Part shown: positions 61,182-64,000 of the stretch, one piece after another | Position numbering within the stretch: position 1 is the stretch's first letter | Layout: each line of letters starts with the position of its first letter | Source: Streptomyces triculaminicus | Lineage (GTDB): Bacteria > Actinomycetota > Actinomycetes > Streptomycetales > Streptomycetaceae | Assembly: GCF_017349075.1 (NCBI RefSeq) | Contig: NZ_JAFMOF010000001.1 | Location: 1,798,001 to 1,862,000, forward strand | Length of the DNA: 64,000 nt | Reading direction: 5' to 3' | Translations under genes and position numbers: made by a program | The notes under the pieces: generated by a model | What the model was told of the DNA's origin: nothing | Databases searched by the model: none | The model's input: only the letters and a program-made list of their open reading frames with translations

Positions 61182-62744
61182 GTGACGACATCAACCGACC
61201 GTAAATGGTGGGCATTCGCCGGGGTCGGGCTGATCAGCTTCCTGGGCTGTATCGACCTGACCATCGTCAACACCGCCGCCCCCCAGATCCAGTCGGATCT
61301 GGGCGCCTCCGTGACCGACCTGCAGCTCATCGTCAACATGTTCATCGTCGCCCTGTCGATGTTCATGGTGACCATGGGACGACTGGCCGACGCGTACGGG
61401 CGGCGTCGTGTCCTCTACGCGGGGACGGTCGTCTTCGGCCTGGCCTCGCTGGGGGCCGGGTTCGCGGACAGCACGGGCTGGCTCATCGCCTTCCGCTTCC
61501 TGCAGGGCGCGGCCGGCGCCATCCTGTACACCTCCACCGGCGCCATCGTGCAGAACGCCTTCCCCGAGTCCCAGCGCGGCCGCGCGATCGGCGCCCTCTA
61601 CGGCGTCAACGGCGTCGGCCTCGCCATCGGCCCCCTGCTCGGCGGCGTCATCGTCTCCGCCCTGGGCTGGCACTGGGTGTTCTGGGTGAACGTCCCGCTC
61701 GTCGCGCTGGCTCTCGCCCTGTGCTCGTTCAGCGTCCGCGAGTCCCGTAACGAGGACGCCGGGCCCGGCGTCGACTGGCCGGGCCTCGTCCTGATCAGCC
61801 TCGGCATCCCGGCCGTCGTGCTCGCCTTCACCCTCGGCGGCTCGTGGGGCTGGTCGAGCGGGCGCACGCTGGGGCTGCTGGCCTTCGCGCTCGTGGTCCT
61901 GATCGCCTTCTACGCGGTGGAGCGCCGCGCCGCCGACCCCATCATCAGCTTCCGGCTGTTCCGGCACCGCTCGTTCCTCACGGCCATCGTCTCCGACTTC
62001 GCGCTGGCCTGCTTCTACACCACCGTCCTCTTCCTGATGCCTCTCTACCTCCACGAGGTACACGGCTACGGCGGTTACGCGACCGGCGCGCTGCTGCTGC
62101 CCTGCACCGCCGTCATGGCCGTACTGTCGCCGTTCGTGGGCCGGCTGACCGACCGCTTCGGCCCGCGCCGCCTCCTGCTCGTGGGCTTCGCGGCGTTCAC
62201 GGTCTCGGCGCTGCTGCTCACCCGCCTGGAGGGCGACACGTCGCTCGCGTACGTCGCCGTCGCGCTGGTGGCGATGGGGCTGGGCTGGGCCTGCATCCTG
62301 GGACCGGCCACGGTGTCCGCGCTGTCGTCCGTGCCCGAACGCCAGGCGGGGCTCGCGATGGGGTCCTCGTGGACGTTCCACAACCTCGGCGGGGCCATCG
62401 GCCTCGCGGTGGGCATCGTCCTCTACCGCGCCCAGGCGGAGGACGGCCTGACCTCGGCGCTGGCCCGGCTGCACGCGCCCGCCGGGGACTGGACGCACGA
62501 CGTGGTGGCCGACCCGGAGCGGGCGGCCGATCTGCTGCGGGAGCACACGTCGCTGACCTCCGGACAGGTCGGCGAGGTCTTCGACCGGATGTTCTCGGAC
62601 GGCACCCAGGCCGCGATGTGGATGGTGGCTGGAACCTCGCTCGCCGCGCTCGTGGTCGTCGGACTGCTGGGCCTCGCCGGCCGGCGAGCCGCGGCCACGA
62701 CCGGCGCCACCCCCGAAGCCGCGGTGACGAAGGAGACCGTCTGA
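61182..62744 (+). CDS. DHA2-family MFS exporter
   Basis: 520 residues from GTG at 61182 (AGAGGACACGAACT upstream). Fourteen helices; motif D1 in FLGCIDLTIVNTAAPQIQSDLG, motif A in MGRLADAYGRRRVLY and motif C in GALYGVNGVGLAIGPLLGGVIVSALGWHWVFWVN. DHA2 exporters commonly give self-resistance or product export in Streptomyces clusters. Lying 71 bp after the cyclodipeptide synthase on the same strand, it probably exports the cluster product. A strong terminator follows. Confidence 0.9.
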   Translation: MTTSTDRKWWAFAGVGLISFLGCIDLTIVNTAAPQIQSDLGASVTDLQLIVNMFIVALSMFMVTMGRLADAYGRRRVLYAGTVVFGLASLGAGFADSTGWLIAFRFLQGAAGAILYTSTGAIVQNAFPESQRGRAIGALYGVNGVGLAIGPLLGGVIVSALGWHWVFWVNVPLVALALALCSFSVRESRNEDAGPGVDWPGLVLISLGIPAVVLAFTLGGSWGWSSGRTLGLLAFALVVLIAFYAVERRAADPIISFRLFRHRSFLTAIVSDFALACFYTTVLFLMPLYLHEVHGYGGYATGALLLPCTAVMAVLSPFVGRLTDRFGPRRLLLVGFAAFTVSALLLTRLEGDTSLAYVAVALVAMGLGWACILGPATVSALSSVPERQAGLAMGSSWTFHNLGGAIGLAVGIVLYRAQAEDGLTSALARLHAPAGDWTHDVVADPERAADLLREHTSLTSGQVGEVFDRMFSDGTQAAMWMVAGTSLAALVVVGLLGLAGRRAAATTGATPEAAVTKETV

Positions 62745-62780
62745 CGACGACACGGACCGCCTGATACGACCACTACGACG

Positions 62781-62814
62781 CGTGGGGGCCGCCGGAATCC
62801 CGGCGGCCCCCACG
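62781..62814 (+). terminator. terminator closing the oxygenase-CDPS-MFS cluster
   Basis: CGTGGGGGCCGCCGG (62781-62795) pairs perfectly with CCGGCGGCCCCCACG (62800-62814) around AATC, 37 bp after the exporter stop. It marks the end of the three-gene unit. Confidence 0.85.
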
Positions 62815-62955
62815 TGCGTACATGCGTTCCCGAGCGCTGCGACCAGGCGCCGCGACCATGCGGCGGGGCCCGAGCGCCACGTTCGGCATGGCGTCGCAGG
62901 TTCCCGCGCCGTCTGCTCGTCGTGCTCCAGGACCGCCCGGAGCACGGGGTGCAGG

Positions 62956-63579
62956 TCAGAACTTCTTCGTGCGCAGCTTCTTCCAGTGCCAGGGCGTCAG
63001 AAAGAAGGAGGCCAGCCCGATGAAAGCGCTCAACGCCGCGATTCCCCAGCAAGGAGCGTGCGACGCCGGCTGGCCGGTCCAGTCCCACCAGCGAGCATCG
63101 CCATTGGTGTCGACGTTGAGGTAGGTCAAGGGAAACAACGTCGCCGCAGGCAGGATCCAGGACAGCCAGCGTCCCCAGATTCGCCCGGACAGCAGGGCGA
63201 GCCCGAACCAGATGGTCAGGGAGCGGCATGCGGTGATGGTTGGGTCTGGTCCGACTTCGAACCACTCGACACTGCCGACAAGTACGAGAGTGGTCAGATA
63301 CACCCCTGAGAGGTGGAGCCTCTCGTAAGTACGGAGGATGGGGCCGGCCGCGAGCTCCAGCTGATTCATGCTGCTGTGAAGGCTTCCTGCCGCCAGAGCT
63401 GCAAACGCTACGGGAAGCTCTCTTCTCATGGGCAATCCGCTGGACTGGCCCCCCTGCTCAAATGGCAGGGTCAGCACCTTGGATCCAAATCTGAGATCAA
63501 ACGCCAGAAGTAGCACTAAACCGGCCGCAAGTACAGGCAGGTGATGGACTGTCGCATACTGCCTCACGGATGAAGACAC
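62956..63579 (-). CDS. integral membrane protein, lower-GC, TTA codon
   Basis: 207 residues from GTG at 63579. Five to six hydrophobic segments: HLPVLAAGLVLLLAFDL, ELPVAFAALAAGSLHSSM, LSGVYLTTLVLVGSVEWF, SLTIWFGLALLSG, WLSWILPAATLFPLTYL and CWGIAALSAFIGLASFFL. The layout resembles ABC-2-like permease or bacteriocin-associated membrane proteins, but I do not recognise it. Leu21 is encoded by TTA (63517-63519), the codon read only by the bldA tRNA in Streptomyces, and codon usage is less GC-biased than in neighbours, suggesting acquisition and developmental control. It is 17 bp downstream of the next gene on the same strand. Confidence 0.75.
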   Translation of the reverse strand: MSSSVRQYATVHHLPVLAAGLVLLLAFDLRFGSKVLTLPFEQGGQSSGLPMRRELPVAFAALAAGSLHSSMNQLELAAGPILRTYERLHLSGVYLTTLVLVGSVEWFEVGPDPTITACRSLTIWFGLALLSGRIWGRWLSWILPAATLFPLTYLNVDTNGDARWWDWTGQPASHAPCWGIAALSAFIGLASFFLTPWHWKKLRTKKF

Positions 63580-63595
63580 GTCTGTCCGTAGCCTC

Positions 63596-64000
63596 TCAGG
63601 AACAGAAGGTGTTGTGGACGACCTGCATCCTGCTCTTCACCCAATCCATCTGTTCGCCCTCGGGCTTGTCTGCCAGCTGAGCCATTGCCGGCATGCTGAC
63701 ATTTGGCGGCCCACCATGAATTCCTGCCGGGGTTCCTCCCCCGAAGATGCGCACCGTAAGCCATGCAGTGAGGTCTGCGGAGGCCTGTCGAAATTGCGGG
63801 GTGAGGCGTGAACCGAGAGGGAGCGTGCATCCATTCTCTTTTGGCCAAGACGCGTGCATGATGCTACCGGCCATGGTTGCTGCGGGGTTCCACATCGAAC
63901 CCTCGAGAATGAAGAAGCCGCTGAATGGTTCGCCGGGTCCGGACAGGCCCCGCTCCTGGAATTCCGACGGAATGGTGAAGAGGCGGCGAGGCAGGCGATT
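63596..64000 (-). CDS. hypothetical protein (5' end outside window)
   Basis: 134 residues are visible; the frame is open to the window edge, so the start lies beyond 64000. Sequence features: EPFSGFFILEGSMWNPAATMAGSIMHASWPKENGCTLPLG, TPQFRQASADLTAWLTVRIFGGGTPAGIHGG and the C-terminus WVKSRMQVVHNTFCS. No known motif is recognised. It is upstream of and probably cotranscribed with the membrane protein gene at 62956-63579, and shares its lower GC content. Confidence 0.6.
   Translation of the reverse strand, partial: NRLPRRLFTIPSEFQERGLSGPGEPFSGFFILEGSMWNPAATMAGSIMHASWPKENGCTLPLGSRLTPQFRQASADLTAWLTVRIFGGGTPAGIHGGPPNVSMPAMAQLADKPEGEQMDWVKSRMQVVHNTFCS

Overview
The window is very GC-rich, with GTG/TTG starts, many ATGA/GTGA start-stop overlaps and strong GC hairpin terminators. 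The gene set (mshA, phoU-phoR-phoP, carD-ispD-ispF-cysS-rlmB, msiK, DUF397/Scr1-type regulator modules) and, from memory, the synteny with the S. coelicolor SCO4204-SCO4240 segment identify a Streptomyces chromosome. No gene identity was confirmed by database search; all calls come from reading the sequence.

Layout. 1-6390: core chromosome with a 5'-truncated CHAD gene, a MutT-like Nudix, a methyltransferase, mycothiol glycosyltransferase mshA, YbjN, an MFS exporter and gpmA. 6372-20828: a ~14.5-kb actinobacterial integrative and conjugative element (AICE) inserted at the 3' end of gpmA, bounded by an 18-bp direct repeat. It encodes a tyrosine integrase and Xis, a prim-pol plus DUF3631 ATPase replication module, SSB, an FtsK-like TraB with spread/transfer proteins, a GntR/HutC repressor and a divergent Nudix gene resembling the pSAM2 immunity factor Pif. 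Four repeat families (12-bp tandem array, paired CCGCTAC heptamers, GTGTCAGG octamers, and matching 20-mers near both ends) are probably its cis-acting sites. 20829-36690: core chromosome resumes with the native gpmA terminator, an 8-Cys mini-protein, phoU/phoRP with a PHO box and a MITE between phoR and phoP, a lipoprotein, carD, isoprenoid genes, two paralogous membrane acyltransferases, cysS, rlmB, a frameshifted doxX gene and a nucleotidyltransferase.

36699-50000: msiK with a DasR-like dre site, a solitary tnpB, tRNA-Thr, an MMPL transporter, M24 peptidase, acetyltransferase, MFS exporter (apparent frameshift near its start), quinone oxidoreductase, pentapeptide-repeat protein and a secreted thermolysin-like protease. 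50000-59000: accessory regulators, including two Scr1-like regulator/DUF397 modules, an antitoxin-like protein, a DrrAB-type ABC exporter, a DUF4097/HicB-like pair and a striking 10-bp phased operator-like array.

59500-62815: the most interesting accessory locus, a compact three-gene cluster of a 2-oxoglutarate/Fe(II) oxygenase, a divergent cyclodipeptide synthase (XYP-type residues) and a DHA2 exporter, behind a promoter with a perfect palindrome in its spacer. This looks like a minimal pathway to make, oxidise and export a diketopiperazine-like product. The right end has two lower-GC genes of unknown function, one with a TTA codon; the last runs off the window.
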